Assembly: GCA_009363175.1 (NCBI GenBank)
Contig: CP045205.1
Coordinates: forward strand, 372,001 to 436,000
Length of the DNA: 64,000 nt
Direction of reading: 5' to 3'
DNA from: Citrobacter telavivensis
GTDB lineage: Bacteria; Pseudomonadota; Gammaproteobacteria; Enterobacterales; Enterobacteriaceae
The position numbers and the translations under genes are program-made. Below the pieces are notes generated by a model that was given only the letters and a program-made list of their open reading frames with translations, was not told where the DNA came from and did not search any database. This document shows, piece by piece, positions 23,953-32,557 of this stretch. Positions within the stretch are counted from its first letter, which is position 1. The number at the start of each line of letters is the position of its first letter.

Positions 23953-26751
23953 TCAGCTATAAAGCAGTTCGTAGATATAAAAATATTCCGCATCCGATAA
24001 ACGGATGGCATAGGCCTCTTCAATGGGCAGAAACGCAGATTTAATGACACTAAACGCGCGGGGATCGAGATTCGGTTTGTTTTCCAGCGCCATCTGTAAC
24101 GGTTTACGGTTGATCACGATACGCTCAACCATGCAACAGCAGTGGATCAGGAAGCGTAGTGTCACCTGGCGACTCGGTTTCAGGGAAAGCGTGGTCGTCA
24201 GGTGGTTAAGCACGCCCTCCATCTCCTTGAGAATGCGCTGCGGATTGAGCACCGAAATATGGTTAATAATGCTCTCCATGGTCAGCGCGCTGATAAAACG
24301 CATGGCACTGCGCTCCATCTCCAGACGGCGTTCGGCGCTGGAGAGATCCGGCGTCAGCAGACTTAACACCAGTTTTGGCCCCTGCTCTGAGAACAGTTCT
24401 TCCAACGAGATAAACGGAATATCCGGCAGCCCCGGCTGGAAAGTACCGACAATTCCCGCCAGTCGCTCATTGGCGTTCAGCGCCTGCTGGACGCGTTCGA
24501 GGCTGCGCACGTCGTTGTAATCGAGAATAACCATTCGCGTGTCCTGCGACATCAGTTCGCCAAAGCTCTCCTCAAGCACTTTTTTAATTTTTTCCGCCGT
24601 ACCCATACCGGTAATGCAGGAGATAACCAGCACTTTGCCGCCGTTTTCCTGCTGCGGGGTACACAGCTGACAGGGGATGTTTTTGCTCTGCATGAGCGCC
24701 GCAAGCTGGGGCAGGTCGCTGGTTTCGTAGCTTAAATCCAGCCCGATCTCCAGCAGGCTGGTCAGCGTGATGTTGGGCATTAACAGTACGTCTATCTGAA
24801 ATAACTTGCTGATCGTACTGCCGAAATGCACCAGTGAACCAATATCGACCATCAGAATCAGCCGCTGATAGCGTTGGGTCTGAATAATCTGGGTTAGCGT
24901 TTCCAGCGTGTCATGCACCGACTGCTCAAACGGCATGTCGACCGCGCTGAACAGATCGCGTTCCAGTACGCGGTTGACGTACTGCGCCATGCTGGTCGCG
25001 GTGGTTGCGCCGTGCGCGACGAGGATCACGCCGCAGTCCGGGCTGGCATCAATGCGCTGGCGGTAGTGACGGCACTCTTTCAGGAACAGACACAGCCAGA
25101 CCACTTCCGTCGCCGGGCACTGAATATGCAGCAGTTCATTGATTTTCCGGCACAACAGCGTGGCGTTATCGTATTCATCCTTGCAGCGGTCGAGGATCAG
25201 GCTGGAAGAGTAGAGCTGCGGAATCAGTCCGCGCTGGACATAGCCAATCAGCGCCAGGAAGTGCTTGCGCAGCGGATTCACCAGATTTTCCGGCAGCGTA
25301 AAGCCCAGCACCTGCTCCACGCAGCCGATCAGTAGCGTCACGCGTTCTTCAATTTGATCGCCATAGCGCGGCGGATGCGCCACGCTATCGCGGCTGTAGA
25401 GGCCATATTCGAAGATTGAACTGAGCTTGTTTTTCAGGATAGCCAGCGTTTCCGCCGGCGGGACATTACTGTTGCGCAGATTGACATATTCACGGGTCAG
25501 GAAGCTGTAAAAGAGATCGCTCTCTTCGATTTCCGCCCCGGTCGCCAGTGAGGTTTTCAGCGCCGGCAGCGTACGCGCATCAATGTTCAGCCGCTCTTTT
25601 CCTTCAAACAGCGCGTCGACCAGCAGACGTTGTTCCGGCGTGGCATGGAACGGTATCTCCGCCAGCCGTTTATCCAGCTGTAGCGTGTCGTTATGTTCCG
25701 TCATCCCCGATGCCCACGCCTGGGCGCACAAGAACTGGATATCGCTCTTCAACTGACCAATGTTGCCCTCCAGCGGTTTGTTCAACAGCCAGAGCAACAG
25801 CGTTTTGTCGATGCTGACCGTACGCTCGATTTTGCGACTTTCACGCTGCAAAAAACCGACGATCAGCTCCACCTGTTCCTCAATCGATCGCTGACGAATC
25901 CCCGGCAAGTCGATGCTCACCTGAATTCGTCGTTGGAAGGTGCGCAACAGCGATGAACTCACCGGTTCCGTGGTCGCGCAAATCAGACGAACCGAGATTG
26001 GACGCGCCGTGGCGCTGGATCCCAGCGGACGGTACTCGCCCTTATCGAGAATAGAAAATAGTTTCTCCTGTCCTTCGTAGGGCAGGCGATGCACTTCGTC
26101 GAGCAGCAAATAGCCGCCGTCCGCCTGCTCGACCAGACCGGGTTTATTCTCGCTCGCACCGGTGAAGGCCCCCTGACGATGGCCAAACAGGTGCGAAGAG
26201 AGCAGTTCCGGGTTATGGGCGTACTCGGCGCAGTTAAAATAGACCAGCGGCGGCGGGGAACCGGCGGCTTGTTCGCAGGCAAAGCGGTGCATCAGTTCGG
26301 CAAAAAAGGTTTTCCCTACGCCGGACGGCCCGGTCAGCAACACATGCAGGCCCTGCGGATAGAGCACGGCGGCACGGCCTTTTTCTACGGCGTCACGCAG
26401 GCTGCGATCGTAGCCAATCAGACCGGTGAAAGGATCGTCACCGCCCGTATTTTCCGCTTGCGGAAGCAGGTCGGCCACCGAGCGCACTTCGCGCTCGCTA
26501 CTCTCCAGCTTGCGCCCCAGCAACGTCTCCAGCGTCTGTCTGTGCAGGAAGAACACCGGACGTCCCCGGCTTTTAATCGCCAGACCATCGTTCCACAGCT
26601 GATTGAGATCTTTACTGACCGAGTTGCGCGCCAGCCCCAGGTTAAAGCCAATCGCCTCCGCCGTGAACGCCGTTTCCTGCGCCAAATCGGCACGATCCAG
26701 CCCACGCGTCAGCCTTTCAAGCTCTCCCAGTACGATCTCAATCCGTCTCAT
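23953..26751 (-). CDS. dgaR: LevR-type sigma-54-dependent activator DgaR
   Basis: This is a 932-residue regulator. In order: an N-terminal HTH (about 15-65, AIGFNLGLARNSVSKDLNQLW) and an AAA+ domain (about 105-340) with Walker A GPSGVGKT and the sigma-54 contact loop GAFTGA. Then come PRD regions, a mannose-EIIA-like segment (ILVAHGATTATSMAQ) and a galactitol-EIIB-like segment (VLVISCITGMGTAEKI) before a last PRD. By family the PTS phosphorylates the PRDs and so ties activity to sugar supply. It lies just upstream of the operon it should activate, with a sigma-54 promoter between. Confidence 0.94.
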   Translation of the reverse strand: MRRIEIVLGELERLTRGLDRADLAQETAFTAEAIGFNLGLARNSVSKDLNQLWNDGLAIKSRGRPVFFLHRQTLETLLGRKLESSEREVRSVADLLPQAENTGGDDPFTGLIGYDRSLRDAVEKGRAAVLYPQGLHVLLTGPSGVGKTFFAELMHRFACEQAAGSPPPLVYFNCAEYAHNPELLSSHLFGHRQGAFTGASENKPGLVEQADGGYLLLDEVHRLPYEGQEKLFSILDKGEYRPLGSSATARPISVRLICATTEPVSSSLLRTFQRRIQVSIDLPGIRQRSIEEQVELIVGFLQRESRKIERTVSIDKTLLLWLLNKPLEGNIGQLKSDIQFLCAQAWASGMTEHNDTLQLDKRLAEIPFHATPEQRLLVDALFEGKERLNIDARTLPALKTSLATGAEIEESDLFYSFLTREYVNLRNSNVPPAETLAILKNKLSSIFEYGLYSRDSVAHPPRYGDQIEERVTLLIGCVEQVLGFTLPENLVNPLRKHFLALIGYVQRGLIPQLYSSSLILDRCKDEYDNATLLCRKINELLHIQCPATEVVWLCLFLKECRHYRQRIDASPDCGVILVAHGATTATSMAQYVNRVLERDLFSAVDMPFEQSVHDTLETLTQIIQTQRYQRLILMVDIGSLVHFGSTISKLFQIDVLLMPNITLTSLLEIGLDLSYETSDLPQLAALMQSKNIPCQLCTPQQENGGKVLVISCITGMGTAEKIKKVLEESFGELMSQDTRMVILDYNDVRSLERVQQALNANERLAGIVGTFQPGLPDIPFISLEELFSEQGPKLVLSLLTPDLSSAERRLEMERSAMRFISALTMESIINHISVLNPQRILKEMEGVLNHLTTTLSLKPSRQVTLRFLIHCCCMVERIVINRKPLQMALENKPNLDPRAFSVIKSAFLPIEEAYAIRLSDAEYFYIYELLYS

Positions 26752-26854
26752 CTCTTTACCGCTTAAGAATTAAATGATTGTTCAGAACATACACTATTCT
26801 GCTATGCAAGAAAGTGAATCGACGTCCAGACGTCATGGTGAACCCGTCCGGTCA

Positions 26855-27271
26855 TCAAAATGTTTTCGATAAATAATGCCGGGCGGCCCCTTTTTCCGGG
26901 AAGTCATCGAGGGTCAATTGCAGTTGATAACCGTTCTTCTGATAGAACGGCAGCGCCTGAAAACTCAGGGTATCGACCAGCGCATGGAGACAACCTCTCT
27001 CGCGAGCGGCGTGCTCTGCAGCCTGGATCAGTTGACTGCCGTAACCGCCTTTGCGCAGGGACTCATGCATCCATAAAAAATCAATGCTCAGCCATTCCCC
27101 TTTGATTTTGCCAATCAATCCACCGCGAATGTCCTGCTGCTCGTCACGCCAGTAAACCGCCAGATCGCCAAAATTCCTCGTTTTCAGAAACTGGAAATTG
27201 TAGGCACGCAGTCCAGCAAGCAGCGCGTTTTGATCGTCTTCGGTAACGGTATCTGTAATCTGTATCTGCAC
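26855..27271 (-). CDS. GNAT family N-acetyltransferase
   Basis: This 138-residue GNAT protein has 'DFLWMHESLRKGGYGSQLIQAAE' (acetyl-CoA loop R-K-x-G-Y-G) and 'LPFYQKNGYQLQLTLDDF'. I chose a GTG start at 27271 because AGGAGG lies 7 bases upstream and family members begin with a similar strand; the longer frame has no support. The acetyl acceptor is unknown. It is divergent from yicS and separated from dgaR by about 100 bases. Confidence 0.82.
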   Translation of the reverse strand: MQIQITDTVTEDDQNALLAGLRAYNFQFLKTRNFGDLAVYWRDEQQDIRGGLIGKIKGEWLSIDFLWMHESLRKGGYGSQLIQAAEHAARERGCLHALVDTLSFQALPFYQKNGYQLQLTLDDFPEKGAARHYLSKTF

Positions 27272-27400
27272 TCTATCCTCCTGAAAAACTACAACTTTTG
27301 GCTGAATCGTTTTCCGACAGTAGCACAGGCTGCTGAGGGAGTCGTACACCGTCTACACTTACTCTTGAAATGATGCGCATCGACTACAAGGATTATTATC

Positions 27401-27694
27401 ATGAAACGAGCCGTTTTATCGATCATTGCCGCCCTTTTCTTGCTGCCCACGCTGGCACAGGCCGACTCGCCTTACGGCGCACTGCAATCCGCGCACGAAA
27501 AAAATACGATACTCAAGGACCTACGCAAAATCTGTACGCCGCAGGGTTCACCTTCTGACGAGGCGTGGGAAAAAACGATCATGGCGAATAAAGACAATCA
27601 ACAGCACATCCGCGAGGCGGCGTTGGCGATGGAAAGGAATAATCAGAACAACTACTGGGAAGCGCTCGGCAAGGTGGAATGCCCGGACATGTAA
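27401..27694 (+). CDS. yicS: small exported protein YicS
   Basis: This 97-residue protein has a signal peptide (MKRAVLSIIAALFLLPTLAQA) and a mature part 'ALQSAHEKNTILKDLRKICTPQG' with two Cys, ending 'NNYWEALGKVECPDM'. Length, the pattern I recall and its position between nlpA and nepI match E. coli YicS, whose function is not established. It is probably periplasmic with one disulfide. Confidence 0.8.
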   Translation: MKRAVLSIIAALFLLPTLAQADSPYGALQSAHEKNTILKDLRKICTPQGSPSDEAWEKTIMANKDNQQHIREAALAMERNNQNNYWEALGKVECPDM

Positions 27695-27729
27695 GCGTGA
27701 AGCCCGCGCTTCACGCCCGATGATAAACT

Positions 27730-28686
27730 TTACCGCTGACGCACATCCGGGATGATTAAGTCGCCGCGCAGCACATACGATCCCAACATACTTTGCGTTT
27801 TTTCGTTCAGCCAACTGACAATCCGCGCCGCCATCGCATCCATAGAGTATTCGATTGCCGGGATGGTCGGGATCCCCGGCAGATGCAGCGAGCCGGCGAG
27901 GCTGAAGATCATAATGTCTTCCGGAACCGACTTATTAAACGCCTGCAATTGCGGGATCACCCGCTGAGCCTGCTGCTCATCCGCCACCAGCAGCGCGTTA
28001 AAGTTAAGCGTGGAAGCGTTATTTAACAGCTCCTGTAACGCCACCGAGGAAGAGGTCGCTTCCATAAAGACCAGGTTGCGATTAAACGGCAGGAAGTTCT
28101 TCTCCAGCGCATGTTTGTAACCGAGCAGCACCTGTTCGCAGAACCCCATGCCTTCAGGATGGATGAGGGCTATCTGCCGACGATTTTGGCTAATCAGATA
28201 GTTACAGGCCGTTTCGGTGGCAAAGGTGTGGTCAAACTGAATGCTGGTCACGTCGTCGCCTGCCTCCAGACAGTCCACCAGAATGACGTTCTCCTGCGTG
28301 ATATGCAGCGGAAAACGCGCACCAATAATCAGCACATCGTCACACAAGCCGCAGCTTAACTCATCGAGGGCGCTCATCACCTCCGCTTTGGTATTGGCGA
28401 AACGAAGCAACAAATGTTTCTGATGCTGACTCAGGTGCTTTTCCAGCGCGTAAAGGTAGCCCGTCGTCTGGTTGATGTTGTCCTGCGCGCAAATCACGCC
28501 TATGCAGCCGGTGGACTGACTGAGCAGCGACTGGGCAATCACATTCGGACGATAGTTCAGCTCATCCACCGCCTTTAACACGGCAAGACGACTGGCTTCC
28601 TTCACACCACGCGATCCGCTCAACACGCGCGACACCGTGGCTTTAGACACGCCAGCCAAACGCGATACATCGTTGATAGTAGACAT
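27730..28686 (-). CDS. LacI-family repressor of beta-glucoside PTS operon
   Basis: This 318-residue protein has an N-terminal HTH 'STINDVSRLAGVSKATVSRVLSGSRGVKEASR' (residues 2-33), a hinge, then a periplasmic-binding-like effector domain. The start at 28686 (second of two adjacent ATGs) is preferred because GGGGAGA is properly spaced from it. It resembles AscG-type regulators. It is divergent from the EIIB-EIIC-GH1-EIIA operon, with two GGAAACCG-type palindromes between, so it probably represses that operon and itself in response to a phosphorylated or free beta-glucoside. Confidence 0.9.
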   Translation of the reverse strand: MSTINDVSRLAGVSKATVSRVLSGSRGVKEASRLAVLKAVDELNYRPNVIAQSLLSQSTGCIGVICAQDNINQTTGYLYALEKHLSQHQKHLLLRFANTKAEVMSALDELSCGLCDDVLIIGARFPLHITQENVILVDCLEAGDDVTSIQFDHTFATETACNYLISQNRRQIALIHPEGMGFCEQVLLGYKHALEKNFLPFNRNLVFMEATSSSVALQELLNNASTLNFNALLVADEQQAQRVIPQLQAFNKSVPEDIMIFSLAGSLHLPGIPTIPAIEYSMDAMAARIVSWLNEKTQSMLGSYVLRGDLIIPDVRQR

Positions 28687-28784
28687 CATTCTCCCCTGAC
28701 AGAGCCTGCCTGGCTCCTTCAATCCTGAGTTTAACATTGGCTTAAATATTCGCCACCAGCAGTATAGCGTTTTCCTTTTTTCAT

Positions 28785-28799
28785 GGAAACCGATTTTCC
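28785..28799. promoter_or_regulatory. LacI-type operator near the repressor gene
   Basis: GGAAACCGATTTTCC is an imperfect palindrome about 100 bases upstream of the repressor start. It resembles the perfect site at 28910-28923 and may serve autoregulation or looping. Confidence 0.6.
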
Positions 28800-28909
28800 G
28801 TTTCCACTCAAAAAGCGTGAAATAGCGACGAAACCGTGAGCCAAATCCAAATAATTAGCCTTATAAGAATAAGATCTTGACGGTTGTCACAGTTCCGTTT
28901 GCTTCGTAT

Positions 28910-28923
28910 GGAAACCGGTTTCC
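28910..28923. promoter_or_regulatory. perfect LacI-type operator upstream of PTS operon
   Basis: GGAAACCGGTTTCC is a perfect 14-base palindrome with the central CG typical of LacI-family operators. It lies 56 bases before the EIIB start codon, where binding would block the promoter. Confidence 0.8.
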
Positions 28924-28978
28924 GTATGATATCAAATCAGACTCGCAATAAGTTTTTACATTTTGAGGATGGTTAATA

Positions 28979-29293
28979 ATGTTCAGGATTATGTTGTGTT
29001 GCTCTGCAGGGATGTCCACCAGTCTGCTGGTTCGTAAAATGGTCGAAGCCGCAGAAGAGCGGAAGCTGCCAGTACAAATTGATGCATATGGCGTTTCCGA
29101 ATTTGACATTCAGTTTCCAAACTACCAGGTGGTGTTACTTGGCCCCCAGGTAAAATACATGCTTAACACGCTCTCAGAGAAGGCTGCCACCCAAAACATC
29201 CCCGTAAAAGCCATTGATATGCAGGATTACGGAATGCAACGCGGTGACAAGGTGCTGGATTTTGCTCTGTCGCTGATTGAAGCGGCACATTAG
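28979..29293 (+). CDS. PTS EIIB component, lactose/cellobiose (Chb) family
   Basis: This is a 104-residue EIIB. The phosphorylatable Cys lies in 'IMLCCSAGMSTSLLVRKM' (C7/C8 region), as in cellobiose/chitobiose EIIB. It receives phosphate from EIIA and passes it to sugar in EIIC. It is first in the operon, 13 bases before the EIIC gene. Confidence 0.92.
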   Translation: MFRIMLCCSAGMSTSLLVRKMVEAAEERKLPVQIDAYGVSEFDIQFPNYQVVLLGPQVKYMLNTLSEKAATQNIPVKAIDMQDYGMQRGDKVLDFALSLIEAAH

Positions 29294-29305
29294 AAAGGTG
29301 TCATT

Positions 29306-30637
29306 ATGAGTTCGTTATATCAGTCAATGGTTGCTGTCATAGAACAATCCATCACGCCTCTTGCCGGTAAACTGGGCCAGCAGAAATACGTGATTGCGAT
29401 TCGTGATGGTTTTACCGCGGCGCTGCCGTTTATGATCATCGGCTCGTTCATGCTGGTGTTTATTTTTCCGCCGTTCTCTGCCGAAACCACCAACAGCTTT
29501 GCCCGTGGCTGGCTCGATTTTTCCGCCACATACCGTGAACAACTGATGCTGCCGTTTAACCTCAGTATGGGCGTTATGACGTTCTTCATCTCCGTGGGCA
29601 TTGGCGCCAGTCTGGGCCGTCAGTTTAATCTCGATCCGATTATGTCCGGCCTGCTGGCGTTTATGGCCTTTTTACTGGTCGCCGCACCGTATGCCGACGG
29701 TAAAATCTCCACGCAGTACCTTTCCGGTCAGGGGATCTTTACCGCACTGATTACCGCCATCTACTCCACGCGCGTCTATGCCTGGCTGAAGCAGCACAAC
29801 ATCACAATCCGTCTGCCGAAAGAGGTTCCGACCGGCGTCGCCCGTTCGTTTGAGATCCTCATTCCGGTTCTGGTGGTCATTGCGACACTGCATCCGCTGA
29901 ACCTGTTTATTGAAGCGCAGACCGGAATGATTATTCCGCAGGCGATTATGCATCTGCTGGCACCGCTGGTTTCAGCGTCTGACTCCCTGCCGGCGATCCT
30001 GCTTTCGGTTCTGATGTGCCAGATTTTCTGGTTTGCCGGTATTCACGGCTCGCTGATCGTCACGGGCATTATGAACCCGTTCTGGATGGCAAACCTGTCG
30101 GCAAACCAGGCTGCTCTCGCGGCGGGTGTCGCCCTGCCACACGTTTATCTGCAAGGTTTCTGGGATCACTACCTGCTGATCGGCGGCGTGGGCTCTACTT
30201 TACCGTTGGCCTTCCTGCTGCTGCGCAGTCGCGTTACCCATCTGCGGACGATCGGCAAAATGGGGATCGTCCCTAGCTTCTTTAACATTAATGAGCCTAT
30301 TCTGTTCGGTGCGCCGATCATCATGAACCCGATGCTGTTTATCCCGTTCGTCTTCGTGCCCATGATCAACGCCGTACTGGCATACGCTGCGACCCGTCTG
30401 GGCTGGCTGGATCAGGTAGTATCACTGACGCCGTGGACCACGCCCGCACCGATTGGCGCATCGTGGGCGGCAAACTGGGCCTTTAGTCCGGTGGTGATGT
30501 GCCTGATCTGCATGGTGATGTCGGCGCTGATTTACCTCCCGTTCCTGCGCGCTTACGAACGCTCTCTGATGAAAACAGAAGAGCAAAAAGCCCAGGACGC
30601 CGTCTCCGTGGCGAACGCTGCCCGTAGCAACTCATAA
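29306..30637 (+). CDS. PTS EIIC component, lactose/cellobiose family
   Basis: This 443-residue membrane permease has about ten hydrophobic stretches. Motifs include 'GIHGSLIVTGIMNPFW' and 'PSFFNINEPILFGAPIIMNP', the NEP-containing sugar-binding loop of lactose/cellobiose EIIC. It transports and, with EIIB, phosphorylates a beta-linked disaccharide or aryl glucoside. The stop overlaps an ATG at 30637, but the GH1 gene probably starts slightly later. Confidence 0.93.
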   Translation: MSSLYQSMVAVIEQSITPLAGKLGQQKYVIAIRDGFTAALPFMIIGSFMLVFIFPPFSAETTNSFARGWLDFSATYREQLMLPFNLSMGVMTFFISVGIGASLGRQFNLDPIMSGLLAFMAFLLVAAPYADGKISTQYLSGQGIFTALITAIYSTRVYAWLKQHNITIRLPKEVPTGVARSFEILIPVLVVIATLHPLNLFIEAQTGMIIPQAIMHLLAPLVSASDSLPAILLSVLMCQIFWFAGIHGSLIVTGIMNPFWMANLSANQAALAAGVALPHVYLQGFWDHYLLIGGVGSTLPLAFLLLRSRVTHLRTIGKMGIVPSFFNINEPILFGAPIIMNPMLFIPFVFVPMINAVLAYAATRLGWLDQVVSLTPWTTPAPIGASWAANWAFSPVVMCLICMVMSALIYLPFLRAYERSLMKTEEQKAQDAVSVANAARSNS

Positions 30638-30657
30638 TGAATCAAGGAGTCAGAACA

Positions 30658-32040
30658 ATGAGATACCGTTTTCCTGAAAACTTCTGGTGGGGCAGTGCCT
30701 GCTCAGCGCTGCAAACCGAAGGGGATAGCCTGAACGGCGGCAAAAGCCAGACCACATGGGATGTGTGGTTCGACCGCCAGCCAGGTCGTTTCCATCAGGG
30801 GGTTGGCCCGGCGAACACCTCGACGTTTTATCAGCACTGGAAACAGGACATCGCGCTGTTGAAGCAGTTAAAACATAACAGCTTCCGCACCTCGTTAAGC
30901 TGGTCACGTCTGATTCCTGATGGTACGGGCGAGGTGAATCCTGAGGCGGTGGCGTTCTATAACAACGTCATTGACGAACTGCTGGCGCAGGGCATCACGC
31001 CGTTTATCACGCTGTTTCACTTCGACATGCCGATGGTGATGCAGGAGAAGGGCGGCTGGGAAAACCGTGACGTCGTGGAGGCCTTTGGCCGCTACGCGCA
31101 GACGTGTTTCAAATTGTTCGGCAACCGCGTTAAGCACTGGTTCACCTTCAACGAGCCGATTGTGCCGGTGGAAGGCGGCTATCTGTATGACTTCCATTAC
31201 CCGAACGTAGTGGATTTCAGGCGCGCAGCGACCGTGGCGTATCACACCGTGCTGGCGCACTCGACGGCGGTTCGCGCTTATCGCGCGGGCAACAACGATG
31301 GCGAAATTGGCGTGGTGCTCAACCTGACGCCTTCCTATCCGCGCTCACCGCATCCGGCGGATGTGAAAGCCGCACACTATGCGGATCTGCTGTTTAACCG
31401 CAGCTTCCTCGATCCGGTGCTGAAAGGGGAATATCCGGCGGATCTGGTGGCATTGCTGAAAGAGTACGATCAGTTGCCAGCCTGTCAACCGGGTGACGCA
31501 CAGCTGATTGCCGATGGCAAAATCGACCTGCTGGGGATTAACTACTACCAGCCGCGTCGGGTGAAATGCCGTGATACCGCAGTCAATCTGAATGCGCCCT
31601 TTATGCCGGAGTGGTTGTTTGATTACTACGAAATGCCAGGCCGCAAAATGAACCCTTATCGCGGGTGGGAAATTTATGAGCCGGGTATTTACGATATTAT
31701 TACGAACCTGCGTGATAATTACGGCAACCCGCGCTGCTTTATTTCTGAGAACGGAATGGGCGTAGAAAACGAACAGCGTTTTATTCAGGATGGGCAAATT
31801 AACGACAACTACCGTATTGAGTTTGTTTCTGAACACCTTAAATGGCTACATAAAGGGATCAGCGAGGGCTGTCAGTGTCTTGGCTACCATATGTGGACGT
31901 TTATTGATAACTGGTCATGGCTCAACGGATATAAAAACCGCTATGGCTTGGTACAGTTAGATTTAGACACGCAAAAACGTACGGTGAAAAAGAGCGGCGA
32001 GTGGTTCGCTAATACCGCCGAACACAACGGATTCGATTAA
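30658..32040 (+). CDS. GH1 6-phospho-beta-glucosidase
   Basis: This 460-residue glycoside hydrolase family 1 enzyme has the N-terminal 'FPENFWWGSACSALQTEG'. The acid/base Glu is in 'WFTFNEP' and the nucleophile Glu in 'CFISENGMG'. It should hydrolyse the phosphorylated disaccharide delivered by the PTS to glucose-6-phosphate plus an aglycone or sugar. The start at 30658 is chosen because AAGGAG lies 9 bases upstream; an earlier ATG at 30637 overlaps the EIIC stop. Exact substrate (cellobiose, arbutin, gentiobiose) is not predictable. Confidence 0.93.
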   Translation: MRYRFPENFWWGSACSALQTEGDSLNGGKSQTTWDVWFDRQPGRFHQGVGPANTSTFYQHWKQDIALLKQLKHNSFRTSLSWSRLIPDGTGEVNPEAVAFYNNVIDELLAQGITPFITLFHFDMPMVMQEKGGWENRDVVEAFGRYAQTCFKLFGNRVKHWFTFNEPIVPVEGGYLYDFHYPNVVDFRRAATVAYHTVLAHSTAVRAYRAGNNDGEIGVVLNLTPSYPRSPHPADVKAAHYADLLFNRSFLDPVLKGEYPADLVALLKEYDQLPACQPGDAQLIADGKIDLLGINYYQPRRVKCRDTAVNLNAPFMPEWLFDYYEMPGRKMNPYRGWEIYEPGIYDIITNLRDNYGNPRCFISENGMGVENEQRFIQDGQINDNYRIEFVSEHLKWLHKGISEGCQCLGYHMWTFIDNWSWLNGYKNRYGLVQLDLDTQKRTVKKSGEWFANTAEHNGFD

Positions 32041-32052
32041 GAGATACAGACA

Positions 32053-32355
32053 ATGATTGCATTAGAAGAAGCAGTAATGGACATTATCGTCAATGCCGGA
32101 CAGTCCCGTAGTCTGTGCTTCGAGGCGCTGCACGCCGCGCGTGCAGGCAACATTGACGAGGCGAAAAGCCTGCTTCGGGAGGCTGACGGCTACGCTCGTC
32201 AGGCTCACCACATGCAAACCAAATTGATCGAACAGGATGCCGGGGAAGCCCGGCAACCCATGACGTTAATTATGGTGCATGCGCAGGATCACTTAATGAC
32301 GTCGCTGTTAGCCCGCGAACTGTCAGAAGAAATTATTCATCTCTATCAACGCTAA
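32053..32355 (+). CDS. PTS EIIA component, lactose/cellobiose family
   Basis: This 100-residue helical EIIA has the conserved 'VMDIIVNAGQSRSLCFEALHAARAGNIDEA' and the phosphorylatable His in 'IMVHAQDHLMTS'. It accepts phosphate from HPr and donates it to EIIB. It follows the GH1 gene by 12 bases and completes the permease. Confidence 0.93.
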   Translation: MIALEEAVMDIIVNAGQSRSLCFEALHAARAGNIDEAKSLLREADGYARQAHHMQTKLIEQDAGEARQPMTLIMVHAQDHLMTSLLARELSEEIIHLYQR

Positions 32356-32557
32356 TTTAAATTAAATAATAAACGGAGACGTCACTACGATTAAATAAAT
32401 ACTACCTGTACCTCTATCTATAAATAACAGATCAACTTGTTTTGGTGATAGCGAATTACACCGAGGCGGGATGGTTATTATCTTAAAATAAATTAATGCG
32501 CACATCTATTCAGAATGCTTAATGCAAACTGAAGGATAAAACGTAAATGAGATAACC
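32356..32557 (+). promoter_or_regulatory. AT-rich gap before porin gene
   Basis: This 202-base AT-rich gap lies between EIIA and the porin gene. No clear terminator was seen, so the porin may be co-transcribed or have its own promoter here. Confidence 0.35.
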
